Translations under genes and position numbers: made by a program
Shown: piece by piece, positions 32,430 to 42,600 of the stretch
How positions within the stretch are numbered: the stretch's first letter is position 1
Layout: every line of letters starts with the position of its first letter
Notes under the pieces: generated by a model
Told to the model about the DNA's origin: nothing
Databases searched by the model: none
What the model saw: only the letters and a program-made list of their open reading frames with translations
Origin: Ypsolopha sequella
Lineage: Eukaryota; Arthropoda; Insecta; Lepidoptera; Ypsolophidae
Length of the DNA stretch: 64,000 nucleotides
Assembly: GCA_934047225.1 (NCBI GenBank)
Contig: OW203997.1
Location: 8,418,417-8,482,416, forward strand
Direction of reading: 5' to 3'

Positions 32430-32514
32430 CTCCGTCTCCAAGAAGCCTCATCTGCACGAGCGAGGGGTCCTCGCTGTGCTCCTCCAGTACCGTGTCGTCT
32501 GTCACCGTCAACTC
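32430..32514 (-). CDS. KDM3: KDM3 internal exon (DDTVLEEH segment)
   Basis: An 85-nt exon with acceptor TTTTCATCCCCAG and donor GGAG|GTGAGT. In phase 0 it reads ELTVTDDTVLEEHSEDPSLV then QMRLLGDG, leaving in phase 1. A block of the form xDxVLExxxxDPSxVQxxxL followed by the Arg-rich segment is what I recall of JMJD1C/KDM3 proteins, and the next exon (30280-30347) continues that pattern. Codon use is GC-rich compared with the surrounding intron, as in the exons at 42032 and 54936. Confidence 0.88.
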
Positions 32515-32659
32515 CTGGGGATGAAAAGCATACTGTCATTAAGGCGATATATCTTCCATGCAAAGGTCCCCGTTACTCCAGGCGGTGCGAGAGGGACGGA
32601 ATCGGGGAAAATTTATAAAAACTCGGTTTTAAATTAATAAAAAAATAAATAAAATAGCT

Positions 32660-32803
32660 ATGAACCCGGAATAGAAGAGCTTGTATGACTAGATTGATGG
32701 ATATGGAAGATGCGAAAGAGGTGTGTCAGGATCGTAGCAGATGGAAATATGTAGTCTCTGTCTACCCCTCTGGGAGACAGGCGTGAGTATATGTATGTAT
32801 GTA
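32660..32803 (+). pseudogene. LINE ORF 3' end relic (DRSRWKYVVSVYPSGRQA)
   Basis: Reads NRRACMTRLMDMEDAKEV then CQDRSRWKYVVSVYPSGRQA and a stop, followed by ATATGTATGTATGTA. Best-preserved copy of the family at 10741-10880. Confidence 0.7.
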
Positions 32804-32809
32804 CACGGA

Positions 32810-33220
32810 GATCCTAAAACAAATACAGAAGATCTATGCGCCCTATATCAATATGAAACTGAAAGTTAGACTTAAGTCATCAAAGTTCAATTAAGATTAT
32901 TTAGGCGCTTACGCAAGTCTAGATTTCAGTAACCTTCAGTAGATTTGTACTCACCAATTTACATAGAATGAAAAGTAAAAGCCCCAATTAATCGATTAGT
33001 CTTTAGGTACACTTCCCCGAGGCGTAATTAAAAATAGTATTTTGAGGTGCAACAAAGCACATAAAATAAACTAAAAAATCCAGAACAAATCAAATGTCTT
33101 GTTTCCACATTTATGAGTGAGTGCAAGAAGGTTTACATACATTCCTTTCATCCGTAAAAATAGTCAGTAAAGTGTACGTCGAACATAACGGACGGGGTCC
33201 GTCAACGGAGATGTAATCTG
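32810..33220. other. Intronic sequence, nothing recognised
   Basis: No exon or repeat recognised. Confidence 0.3.
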
Positions 33221-33226
33221 ATTGAT

Positions 33227-33372
33227 AATGGTGTCGATTCGGTGAAGCGCGACCTTATTTGACAGGACAAACAGTCTTTGTCTATTCGATACAGTATCAA
33301 AAAGACAGAACGCTTAAAAGAAGTTTAGTCCTGTCAAATAAGTTAAAACGTGTTACACCGAATCGTCACTAA
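33227..33372. mobile_element. Small hairpin MITE
   Basis: GTGTCGATTCGGTGAAGCGC and CCTTATTTGACAGGAC pair with GTCCTGTCAAATAAGTT and TTACACCGAATCGTCAC. Confidence 0.7.
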
Positions 33373-33971
33373 TGCTCATTATCTGACTCCCAAATTTTCA
33401 AAATAAAGCACATCTAAATCGGCCTATACGTTTTTAAGTATAAGCCGTGGATACAACAGAGTCACAGACAAACAGACAGACAGACTGACGAAGAACAAAC
33501 CAGGACAGATACCGCCTAGTCGGCTTCGGTATAAGGGTTTGCATTTTATGACGAAGCTCTAAAAATTATTTTTTTGACAGCATCAAACTGTTTTATCTTT
33601 GTGGCTATTCTTTGCGGCCAGTATCGTTTTAGTACATGGACACAATACAAACGATAGTAACCTAACCTCATTGGTCTAAGGCTTGGAGTAAATAGGTAAC
33701 AGCGAAATAAAATTAAGATTACACCCACTTCTAAGATTACAACTTGTTGTTGGTTGTTAATGAATATTCATTATTTTAGTCTGTACAAGATTCTGGGCAT
33801 ACATTACTGTACACAGGCTGTTTATTCACAAAACGCTACTCTGTTTACAGAATGTTTAAAAGTTTGAACTTGAGATGTTAGACTTACAATAGGATGTTAA
33901 TAAAGGGAATAAAATTGCATCTACTGAATGAAATTACTTTTAAGGGGGCTTTATAAAGGGATTTATTTACC

Positions 33972-34543
33972 GTGCGGTCCGAAATAGAATTACATCGATA
34001 AAAGCTATGAATGAGTTAAAGTGTGAGCGATGACTGGTCCGTAATTTGTGAGCTAGCAAACGATGTGAAAGATAGCTTATGATTCGGACCGCATTAAAAA
34101 AGATACATCTTAACCATAAACTCTTACCACAGAATACAATACGATTATTTTATTTTATTTCGTCTAAGTGCCGTGATTCGTGATGGAACAAGAAGAGTTT
34201 GTAGCAATGTTCTTCAACGTAGACTCAGATGGCGACGAAAAAAAAAAATATATAAATTCTTCCTTTTCGACGAAGAGTTCCACACGACTTTTTATTTGTT
34301 TCTCTCATGGCTGAATAAAACATATACAATGGTTTGTCTGATCTGAACTGCTGAAATAATGGAGCGAAAACAATTTTTGACATTCCATTCCGTCCAACGC
34401 TCACATCGCCTCACCTCCGTCGCATGAGCCACGAAAGTTATACGAATGAATGAACGCATTTGCTTCACTCATGGATTATTAGCCATTTACTTCATTCATT
34501 CGTAATCGATTTTAGCGAAATAATTCTATTTCGGAACGCAGGG
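33972..34543. mobile_element. MITE with TGCGGTCCGAAATAGAATTA termini
   Basis: Left TGCGGTCCGAAATAGAATTA pairs with TAATTCTATTTCGGAACGCA at the right; a second inner inverted pair GCGGTCCGAA/TTCGGACCGC closes 33973-34094. Confidence 0.65.
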
Positions 34544-34544
34544 T

Positions 34545-35500
34545 TACTGTAGTAACTATACAGTGAATCACCAAACCTGTTTATTCTACATTATATTTTT
34601 ATTCCAGAAATACGTAATTAAAAGAAAACCTATGCCAATGAGAATAAAAACAAAACAACTGAAAAAATATCGAAGAGACAAGAATGTCGTCAAACACAGT
34701 AATAAAGAACTTCGGACAAAACTTGATCTCAAGCTGCCAAGAAACAAAGTTCCAGGAAAGTTACTTCGGAAAGGGGAAGGGGGTTGGGGGAGTACTCAAA
34801 ACTTGGCCGTTTCGAAGCTCGGAGTAACTTTGGTCCGCCAAGTTTTGCACTCGCTAATTCGAAGTATAAATTTGTTTAACGTCCCAACTTTTTTAACTGT
34901 AATTACTTAAGAGAGTTTTAAGATGGATCTATAGGAGCTTCGAAGGAGATATCTACTCCTTTAAGTTGAAGAGTTTGACGAGTTTGATAATTGATAACTC
35001 TTTACTTTTCACAAGTTTGGTTATGGATTTGATCCATTATTTCTTCATTTCCGCATAACGTATAATCATGTATATAGTATATATATCTAAGTGTATAATA
35101 GTTAAATTCGAAGTTTTCTATTATACAGACGAGACACGTCAGGATAAAGTTAAGGGGCTGCACAATACTAAAATTCAGTCCTGCTCTAACGCTTTTGTTT
35201 ATTAACTGTCTAGATGCCGCGCACGCGAAACTTCAGTTATTTTGAAATCACGGCTACATCAGGACATTAATTATAATTTATTTATGTAATAAAGAAGTTA
35301 TTTTCTAGTTAGTATCTGCGTGGATTGTTTCGTTTCAATCGGTTTTGAAATATGAAAACTGAATAATTTTTTTCGTGTAATTCATGCTTTTTAAAGTAAT
35401 ATAATTAAAAGAAGATTAAAAGTATGTTTTTTTTATAAAGTGTAATTAATAATTGTATTGAGTCAATAAAACACGCCATATTTTTTTTTTATTGTTACCA
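34545..35500. other. Intronic sequence, nothing firmly recognised
   Basis: Contains an open frame of 115 codons at 34563-34910 that is Lys/Arg-rich with no known domain, no splice partner and no repeat match; I treat it as chance. Confidence 0.25.
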
Positions 35501-35511
35501 TCTACATTGAC

Positions 35512-35608
35512 GGAACTGAAACCAAGACGGGCAGACGGACAGACAGACGGATAGCGGAGTCTTAGTAATAGGGTCCCGTTGGTTACCCTTTGGGTACGGA
35601 GCTCTAAA
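35512..35608 (-). mobile_element. Fragment of the CCGTACC dispersed repeat
   Basis: Minus-strand start of the 7707-8008 family: TCCGTACCCAAAGGGTAACC and the GTCTGTCTGTCCGTCTGCCC run. Confidence 0.75.
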
Positions 35609-36023
35609 AAGAGGTATTAGTATGGCAAAAAATAGTTTGACGCGGTGACAGGTGAAAAAAAATATTTTGGTCGTAGTGTATGTAGTGTATAGTTTGACCA
35701 AATGTGTGGTATGTATAGCGCCCTTATATTTCCAAACTCAACCAAACTTTTGCCAAGCCTCCCGCTTGCCGCGACGACGTTAATGACGACAGAACCTGTT
35801 TCACCACTACCTGCTTTGTGGTGCTATCCAGTAGCCTACCGTAACGGTTCTCTTACAACTATTATTACTTCCGGGAGGGAATGAAACTGCAGAAAATAAG
35901 ACATCATTTAGGGAAATAAATTAATTTTTAACACCACCTGCTCGACAATGTCCAATTACATATTATGCAACCTCAACGTAAAGTAACGCATTATATCTCA
36001 AGGGATATAAAGTTATATGAAAG

Positions 36024-36038
36024 TCCCTAGGGATTAAA
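36024..36038. repeat. 15-bp target-site duplication, right copy (3' side of the element)
   Basis: TCCCTAGGGATTAAA, identical to 41351-41365. The first ten bases are a perfect palindrome. Confidence 0.95.
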
Positions 36039-36050
36039 TTTTTTTTTTTT

Positions 36051-36343
36051 CTCATTTTTCATTCCGTCTTGGAATAGGCAAAGGGCAGTAGCCCGTACAG
36101 CCAAGTCTTATTTTATTTCATTTTTTTTCATGTCCAATTAAATATAAGGCCATAGCCAAGTCTTAGTGAATTGTCTTCATCCTCGATCAAAGTAGTAAGG
36201 CCGAAGCCAAGTCTTAGTTTCAATATCTTCTTCGTGTTTTAAACGGGTTATAAGGCCACAGCCAAGTCTTGGTTGGTAGTCTTCTTTTCAATGTCATATC
36301 ATTTTAATTGTCTTATTAGGTATATATTGTCTTGATTCTTGAT
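36051..36343 (-). repeat. 3' UTR of the retrotransposon with four AGCCAAGTCTTA-type repeats and terminal stem-loops
   Basis: Plus-strand AGCCAAGTCTT units start at 36099, 36154, 36205 and 36260 (spacing 51-55 bp). Next to the poly(A) there are two adjacent short stem-loops: GGGC-TACT-GCCC and ATTCC-AAGAC-GGAAT. Such 3' structure is where LINE reverse transcriptases commonly recognise their RNA. Confidence 0.8.
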
Positions 36344-39300
36344 TTAGATACTTTGAATAGTCGTAGATATAAATTCATAAATTGCATAGTAGGTTTCAAA
36401 GTTCATAAGCAGTTCTTGAGTGTCGCGCGGGATATTTTCCGGTTTTTTGTAAATATTGAGAAGTTTGTCAATCAAGGTGAGTCTTTGAATGTTATATGAG
36501 GAACATTGAAATAAAATATGATCTAAGGTCTGATCTATTGAGGAATTGCAATCTGTGCATAATGGTGAAAGTATAATATGCATTCTATGAAGATGGTAAT
36601 TGATACGGCAGTGCCCGAATCTCAGACGATTTAAAATTGTGTAAAATTTTCTATTTTTGTACAATTTTGATTTGGTAAACCAGGGAGAGGAGCCAATAGT
36701 ATTATTGATCTTAGCATACCAACAGCCTTTCGTAGTAAGTGTATTTTGCCAATCTTCGCGATTTTTAGTTTTAATTTTGCTTAGTAGGTCGGAATAGGGA
36801 ATGGCAACATTTTTAGAACTGTCGATAATGCCATTTTCCACAATTGATCTAGCAAGATAATCTGCACTTTCATTTCCAAAAACTCCAATATGTGAAGGAG
36901 TCCATGTAAGGGCTATATCAACAACAGGTGAAAGTTCTGAGTACAACTGTTTTATATTATGTAGGATGTAATTGGTATTAGAATCTAGTTTATTATTTTG
37001 AAGGGCTTTTAAAACACTCATGCTATCGGTCACAATCAGCCAACGTGTCCGTTGATGTTTCTGTTCTTTGATGTATTGTAAGGCTGTCAATATAGCCAGA
37101 GATTCTGCCGAAAAAATACTTATTTCTTGTGGAAGAAGAGCACCATGTCCAGTCCGTAGATGGGAAATATATATTGCCATCGACACTCTTGAACCTTTCT
37201 TTGAGCCATCAGTAAAAATCGTGTTATGTAAAGGATATTGTGCTATCATATGGTAGACTTCTTCTTTAGTCTTTAGTTCACAATCAATCCGAATGTCTAG
37301 ATTGCTGAATTTATCTTCGTATTTTCCAGAATAACACACCCAGTTGTTGATATTATTGTGAATTTGATGGTGCTGACTAAGATTATATGTTTCGGAAAAG
37401 TCATGAAGAATATATGGGGCATTGACTAGATTAGACACTGGATTTCTCTCATTAAATGAGGTAAGTTTTTTCAGAAGCGGATGTTCGGACATAGAAAATA
37501 GTTTTAAGATAAATCTTTGCTTTAAGTATTTAAATCTTAAATGTAACGGTTGAATATTACATTCTACTTGCAATGAGTTAATTGGTGTTGTTTTCATTGC
37601 ACCTGTTATTAACCTTAAATTATTATTTTGCAAAATATTCAATTTTTCAAGTAATTTGTTGTCAGAACTATAGCATAAAAATCCATATTCAAAATGACTG
37701 CGAATTAAAGACTTGTACAACATAAGCAGTATTTTAGGATCAGTTTTCATTAACATTTTAATTATATTAAAAGCTTTTGAAGCTCTTCCAATTATGTAAT
37801 CAACATATTTTTTCCATGATAAATTGTGACAAAAGATAACACCTAAAAATTTTACTTCAAGAACAACAGGAAGTTGTGTGAAATTGTAAATAATGGTAAC
37901 ATTTCTAATCTGTTTACTAAATACTACAACTTTTGTCTTTTCTGCACTTATATGAAGATTAAGGTATTCAAAATATTGATTTAACTTTAGGAGTGTGTTA
38001 TTTATCTTATATTCAATATTGCTGATATTAGGTCCAGAATCATAAATTACTAGATCATCTGCAAATTGTAAATTATGAACCTCTGTTCCTAAGATCAAGT
38101 TAAGTTTGTGAATATAAAGAATGTATATTAAGGGGCTTAAAATACCACCTTGACAAACACCTTTGTATGAATATCGGGGTCCTATCATCTGATTTTGATG
38201 TTTCACAAAAACTTCTCTACCATGTAGAAAATTAAAAATCCAACTTACAAATTTTTCAGGTATACCAAGTGAAGAAAGCTCTACAGAAAGAATGTGATGA
38301 TTGACGTTATTGAAAGCACCAACAACATCAAAAAATACACCTACCAGAACATTATTATTTTTCATAGATTTGGAAATGTCTAATTGAAGATGAGCAATAC
38401 TTTCTCGGGATGATCTTCCTTTACGAAAACCAAATTGGTTTGAAGGTAGTAAGTTATTACTTTCAATAAAAAACTCTAATCTTTGTTTGAGTAGTTGTTC
38501 AAAGATTTTACCTATACAGGAAGTTAATGCAATAGGTCTATATGAGTCAGCTAAATCTTTTTCTTTATTTGGTTTCAAAATTGGAATAAGACAATCTTGT
38601 TTCCAGTCTTTAGGTATTATTGAATTAATCCAGAGTAAATTTAAAACATTTAAAACTATCGTTTTTGATGTATTGCTCGCATTTTTCAAAACTTTATAGG
38701 GCAAACCATCGAGGCCAAATGCTGTATCTCTTCTTGATAATATAGCAGATTTAAATTCTTGCCAAGAGAAAGGTTTGGTTATGTAGTCACTGTTATTAGC
38801 TGTAATATAATTATCCAAATGAAATGGGGCCTCTACGGTATCAGGTGTATATTTTTCAAGAAAATTAAATATCCAAGTTTGATTTGTGTTACTATGGTTA
38901 TATTGATAACTTTTATTGAATTTCTTTATTATGTTCCAAATTTTAGAAATTGGAGTGTTACGGTTAAATGTTTCACAAAAATTCATCCAGCTCAGGTTTC
39001 TTTCTGTGTTTAGAGTTAACTTTTTAAAGGCCTGTAACTTCTTGAAGTTAACATAATTCTCCTCAGAAGGGTCATTCCTGAATTTAATGTAGGCGTCCTT
39101 GGAACCTTCAACAGCTTTGGAACATTTTTCATTCCACCATGGTAGTGGAACTCTTTTTCTTTTAATGAATGAGGAATGAATCTGTTTATTTTTACTAATT
39201 TTGGTATTGTGAAATAGTGACATGGTATTTTCTATCGCTTTTTTAATTATTGATATTAATTTGTTATAAGAATCTAGGGGATCGGAGTGGTTGATGTGAA

Positions 39301-40075
39301 AATCTATCAACAGATTATCTAAATTTGTGCTATACACTTTCCAATCTACACGACTATAGTTATAAAATGATGGATTATTTGTATTATTTATTGGGGGTAA
39401 AGAGTTATTGTTTATCATTATTTTTGTTATTACAGGTAAATGATAACTTCCGAGTGGATCATCAAATACCTCCCAGTCAGAAACCAGAGCTAAAGAAGGA
39501 GATACAATTGTTAAATCTAAAGCATTTCTTTTCCAGCTATGTGTCCCTACAGTGGTCATTTGACCATTGTTGAGAAGAACTAAATTATTATCATCTATGC
39601 TTTCAAGAACGTCACGGCCACGAGCATCTGTGTCTGCGCAGCCCCATGCTGAGTGGTGAGCGTTGAAGTCGCCCGCAATCAACAAAGGACCTGGGATGCT
39701 ATTGATTAAATTATTTAGTTTAAGCTTAGTGAAAGGCGGAGAGCAATCTCCAGGACTATAAAGGCTAACTATAGAAAATTCTGTATCTCCATAATATAAA
39801 CGAATTGCTATATTTTGTATAGAATTATCATAATAAGTATCAATACTTTTGTATTTTAGGCTTGAATGTATGAGTATGGCAACACCATTGTGGTCATTGC
39901 CTGAATCTAGACGAACAATATTATATCCTTTAATGTTAAAACGCTGATGTACTTTTAACCAAGTTTCACAAATAACTGCAATATGTATGTTCTTTTCATA
40001 TAAAAAATGTGTGAAAATATGTCGATTACTATAAATACTTTGAGCATTCCAATTGACTAAGTTTAACTGATCCAT
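36344..40075 (-). CDS. Retrotransposon ORF2: endonuclease, reverse transcriptase, RNase H, 1243 aa
   Basis: Starts MDQLNLVNWNAQS. APE-type endonuclease, residues 1-220: Asn10, Glu37, GDFNAHHSAW (Asp136, Asn138), Asp187, and SYH (Ser210, His212). Reverse transcriptase about 490-760: LTSCIGKIFEQLL, FGFRKGRSS, FFDVVGAFNNV, CQGGILSPLIYILY and FADD at 671-674. RNase H about 952-1080: TDGS (Asp956), Glu991, TDS (Asp1017), and SHIGVFGNESAD (His1062, Asp1072), so all four acidic residues are kept. C-terminal zinc motif CTDC...H....C (Cys1173, 1176, His1186, Cys1191). No stop or frameshift. It makes the nick, primes on target DNA and copies the element RNA; RNase H would remove template. Codons are AT-rich, unlike the KDM3 exons on either side. 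Confidence 0.96.
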   Translation of the reverse strand: MDQLNLVNWNAQSIYSNRHIFTHFLYEKNIHIAVICETWLKVHQRFNIKGYNIVRLDSGNDHNGVAILIHSSLKYKSIDTYYDNSIQNIAIRLYYGDTEFSIVSLYSPGDCSPPFTKLKLNNLINSIPGPLLIAGDFNAHHSAWGCADTDARGRDVLESIDDNNLVLLNNGQMTTVGTHSWKRNALDLTIVSPSLALVSDWEVFDDPLGSYHLPVITKIMINNNSLPPINNTNNPSFYNYSRVDWKVYSTNLDNLLIDFHINHSDPLDSYNKLISIIKKAIENTMSLFHNTKISKNKQIHSSFIKRKRVPLPWWNEKCSKAVEGSKDAYIKFRNDPSEENYVNFKKLQAFKKLTLNTERNLSWMNFCETFNRNTPISKIWNIIKKFNKSYQYNHSNTNQTWIFNFLEKYTPDTVEAPFHLDNYITANNSDYITKPFSWQEFKSAILSRRDTAFGLDGLPYKVLKNASNTSKTIVLNVLNLLWINSIIPKDWKQDCLIPILKPNKEKDLADSYRPIALTSCIGKIFEQLLKQRLEFFIESNNLLPSNQFGFRKGRSSRESIAHLQLDISKSMKNNNVLVGVFFDVVGAFNNVNHHILSVELSSLGIPEKFVSWIFNFLHGREVFVKHQNQMIGPRYSYKGVCQGGILSPLIYILYIHKLNLILGTEVHNLQFADDLVIYDSGPNISNIEYKINNTLLKLNQYFEYLNLHISAEKTKVVVFSKQIRNVTIIYNFTQLPVVLEVKFLGVIFCHNLSWKKYVDYIIGRASKAFNIIKMLMKTDPKILLMLYKSLIRSHFEYGFLCYSSDNKLLEKLNILQNNNLRLITGAMKTTPINSLQVECNIQPLHLRFKYLKQRFILKLFSMSEHPLLKKLTSFNERNPVSNLVNAPYILHDFSETYNLSQHHQIHNNINNWVCYSGKYEDKFSNLDIRIDCELKTKEEVYHMIAQYPLHNTIFTDGSKKGSRVSMAIYISHLRTGHGALLPQEISIFSAESLAILTALQYIKEQKHQRTRWLIVTDSMSVLKALQNNKLDSNTNYILHNIKQLYSELSPVVDIALTWTPSHIGVFGNESADYLARSIVENGIIDSSKNVAIPYSDLLSKIKTKNREDWQNTLTTKGCWYAKINNTIGSSPWFTKSKLYKNRKFYTILNRLRFGHCRINYHLHRMHIILSPLCTDCNSSIDQTLDHILFQCSSYNIQRLTLIDKLLNIYKKPENIPRDTQELLMNFETYYAIYEFISTTIQSI

Positions 40076-40102
40076 TTTAAAAATTAAATAAAAGAGAATC
40101 CA

Positions 40103-41206
40103 TTATTTAATTTTTAAATTTTCTAAAAGAACATCTTTGATGTTGTTTACTGAAATACTTTTTTCATTACTTTTATTTAATGTTATTAATTTGACTAATG
40201 TATTTGCCAAAATGTTTAAAATTGTGTCTGAATTAAGTAAAGATGCTAATTGTTCTGAAGGGGAGAGAGATTTCCCTAGTGGTGGAAATGACTTTTCATT
40301 ATTATTAAAAGCTTCAGCATAAGTCTTTTTTTCATGAATTTTCTTGTTTTCTTCTATTTTTTGTTTTTTAACTGGGCATATTGATGAGATTGCGATGTGG
40401 TCACCCTTGCAATGACAGCACTGAGGACTTGTAGTTGACGAGCATTGTTTATAATTATGATTTTCACCGCAAATTGAGCATCTTTCTGTGTTCTTACAAA
40501 ATTTGGCAATGTGTCCATACCTTAAGCATTTTAAACATTGTTTGACAGGCGGGATGTAAGGCCGTACTTCGAATCTCCAGCTGTTCAGATCAACACTGTC
40601 AGGCAGAACCGGGCATGAGAATGTGATTGATACAGTTTTTGTTGGCTGGAAGCTGAAACCCTTATCTGTTTTTACTTTTCTCATAAATCTGCGAACCATT
40701 ACAACCTTTTTAGTACTAGAAATAGCCGCGTAGATCTGAGCATTTGACATTTCTATTGGTACATGCAGAATAACTCCAGTAGTTTCCGTCATTGTTGCAG
40801 GAATACTCGCTTTTAGCTTGTGCAGATCTAAAAACTTTTTGTTAATGAGGGCTGCATTTGCCAACCCTGGTCGTTCAAATTTGACCCCAATCTTAAATTT
40901 ATTTATCCGTAATAGTTGTTTGACTCCTTTGTTATGTCTTTTTAATGCATTTCCTAGGCTCATTAAGTCTCTATCCCCAATGGGCTTACCATCTTCCAAG
41001 CTTTCCAAAAATACAATGTAATCAAAGTTTTCCCCATCTTCTGGGTAGAAACGTACATAGTCCGCAATTCTAAAAATTTTGTACTTGTCTTGGTCCTCAG
41101 AATCATCAATTTCAGATTCTGAAGAAATGTCCCTCGGTTCTGATAGATCGTCAGACTCTGCTTCATCTTTCTTCCGTTTTTTACGGACCCTCGAGCCCTT
41201 CCCCAT
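40103..41206 (-). CDS. Retrotransposon ORF1: gag-like RNA-binding protein, 367 aa
   Basis: A very basic N-terminus (GKGSRVRKKRKK) is followed by an acidic stretch, then a central globular part (about 40-220, RRM/pre-C2HC like), then three zinc knuckles: C224-x2-C-x4-H-x4-C237, C243-x2-C-x3-H-x4-C255 and C263-x2-C-x3-H-x6-C277. A Lys-rich tail follows. This is the ORF1 plan of I and Jockey elements, whose ORF1 protein binds element RNA to form the particle that returns to the nucleus. ORF2 starts 27 bp after its stop and does not overlap. Intact. Confidence 0.93.
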   Translation of the reverse strand: MGKGSRVRKKRKKDEAESDDLSEPRDISSESEIDDSEDQDKYKIFRIADYVRFYPEDGENFDYIVFLESLEDGKPIGDRDLMSLGNALKRHNKGVKQLLRINKFKIGVKFERPGLANAALINKKFLDLHKLKASIPATMTETTGVILHVPIEMSNAQIYAAISSTKKVVMVRRFMRKVKTDKGFSFQPTKTVSITFSCPVLPDSVDLNSWRFEVRPYIPPVKQCLKCLRYGHIAKFCKNTERCSICGENHNYKQCSSTTSPQCCHCKGDHIAISSICPVKKQKIEENKKIHEKKTYAEAFNNNEKSFPPLGKSLSPSEQLASLLNSDTILNILANTLVKLITLNKSNEKSISVNNIKDVLLENLKIK

Positions 41207-41350
41207 TTTGATGCACTAACTTTATACTATACACAAGCTTTATTTATACTATTTACAGGGAATTTTACAATATTTACAATTAATTTTCACGCAAACTTTA
41301 GTTAGCTTTAAAAAATGCCGCCTTTCGTGTCTACGGTTCCCGCGCTTTTT

Positions 41351-41365
41351 TCCCTAGGGATTAAA
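41351..41365. repeat. 15-bp target-site duplication, left copy (5' side of the element)
   Basis: TCCCTAGGGATTAAA, identical to 36024-36038. Confidence 0.95.
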
Positions 41366-42031
41366 GTGATTTAAATTTGGAACTTCAAATTCGTGTGGAA
41401 ACTCGTGGAAAACAAATGCCCATATGGGATTGTAAAGAGGTTTGTTCGAAAATCGAACTGGCCACCATAAGCAGAATTCAACAAAAAGAAAAAAAGCGTT
41501 GAAGCGTTTAAAAATAATGTGAGACAAAAGAGAAAGACGGTGTTTGGTGCTGTGATTGTCAGTGAATTTTATTGAATTATTAATGTTGATAAAAAATGTC
41601 AAGCTGGAATAAGCCTGTCTTTGTCTTGGGCAGCTTGAACCCCTCGCTTTACTCAGGACTCTATATAACTCCCTCGCTACGCTCAGGAGTTAACTCAAGT
41701 CCCTCGTTACGCTCAGGGTTCAATATGCTGCCCATGACGTAAGGCACTGCTTTATTCCCTTAGTGCATGATCTATTTGTTGGCTCCTTTTACGATATTTA
41801 ACATTTACTTAGCCTAAGCTCTCATGCCATGGACCCTATTATTTATCATGTATTTTAAGAACTCCTTTTTTCTTATAGATATTCAAATAAATTGATCCTG
41901 TTATGCTATTACTTTCATTGGGATCAAAACGTGATCTACCAAAGTAACGGGGACAAAACTTGTGAAAATAACAACGAACTAAAAATAAGCAGTGAAAGGA
42001 CAAGTGTGGATCGAATTCTTGATAAACTTAC

Positions 42032-42247
42032 GCCAGTATGCTCGTTGACGCCAAAAATGACAGCGGTGTACCACTGTGTAGCACCGGCCGCTCTATACAC
42101 CTGGGCTCGGCAGCCGCCCAAGACAGAGGGTGTGGTGGTGAGGATCCGTTGGCCGTCCTGCGTAGTCCGCCAGTCCGCTGCCTCCGCTGCCAGCGCCGCC
42201 AGAGTGTCTGCCGCCACGCCAGACCCCGCCAGACGATCGTCCCACGC
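42032..42247 (-). CDS. KDM3: KDM3 internal exon (Tudor-like region)
   Basis: A 216-nt exon (72 codons, phase 0 to 0) with acceptor GGTCTTCTAG and donor ACTGGC|GTAAGT. It reads AWDDRLAGSGVAADTLAALA, then an Ala-rich helix, then GGCRAQVYRAAGATQWYTAV and IFGVNEHTG. The second half (xRAxVxRAxxxxxWYTAVIxxVxExTG) fits a Tudor-like barrel segment followed directly by the DDTVLEEH segment in the next exon, as expected for the KDM3 N-terminal region. High GC and strong CpG content compared with the intron. The overlapping plus-strand ORFs are shadows of this exon. Confidence 0.85.
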
Positions 42248-42442
42248 CTAGAAGACCGAGATTTGTTATTTGATGTGATTGGTAACGCTAGGCATTGTCA
42301 GGCCTTGGATAAGGCGAACATCTCTAACGACAAGTAGATCACTAAGCGTGTGAGAAAAAGTTTTCAACAAGACGACAATGAGAATTAAAAAAAATGCGAA
42401 TCTACTTTCTTAAAATCTAAACCAAATCGAGGTTTAAAAAAA

Positions 42443-42600
42443 TTTTTTTTGTCGTTTTCTTTCCTTTAGGAAAAGGCTAAAGGCTTAAGCCCATACTGCC
42501 TGGTGTTATTTTAGTTTATTTTCTTCTCTGTGTTTGTATATCCTCTCTTGAGGATCATCTGAAGCAACTGTCATGTCGTAGTCGCTGTCCTGTCAGTTCG
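42443..42600 (-). mobile_element. 3' tail of a relative of the intact I-like element (LINE or SINE)
   Basis: On the minus strand a GGGCTTAAGCCT stem-loop and a CTTTCC-TTTA-GGAAAG stem-loop are followed by an A run. This is the same order of two hairpins plus poly(A) as at the end of the element at 36039-41350, but with different bases in the stems. Body sequence unrelated by eye; probably 5'-truncated. Confidence 0.5.

Larger units (their letters stand above)
36039..41350 (-). mobile_element. Complete I-like non-LTR retrotransposon, apparently intact
   Basis: A 5.3-kb element on the minus strand bounded by a perfect 15-bp duplication. Order: 5' UTR (41350-41207), ORF1 (gag-like, three zinc knuckles), 27-bp gap, ORF2 (endonuclease, RT, RNase H, CCHC), 3' UTR with four repeats, poly(A) of 12. 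RNase H plus a gag-like ORF1 with three CCHC knuckles points to the I clade or a near relative rather than Jockey proper or R1. Intact ORFs and a perfect duplication imply recent insertion. It lies in the KDM3 intron between 42032 and 32514, in the sense direction. Confidence 0.93.

Noticed and set aside
34563..34910. 115-aa basic ORF
   Set aside because: No recognised domain, no splice partner, no repeat relation; chance ORF most likely.
41892..42337. Plus-strand ORFs of 119 and 99 aa
   Set aside because: Shadows of the GC-rich KDM3 exon at 42032-42247 on the other strand, which has proper splice sites.
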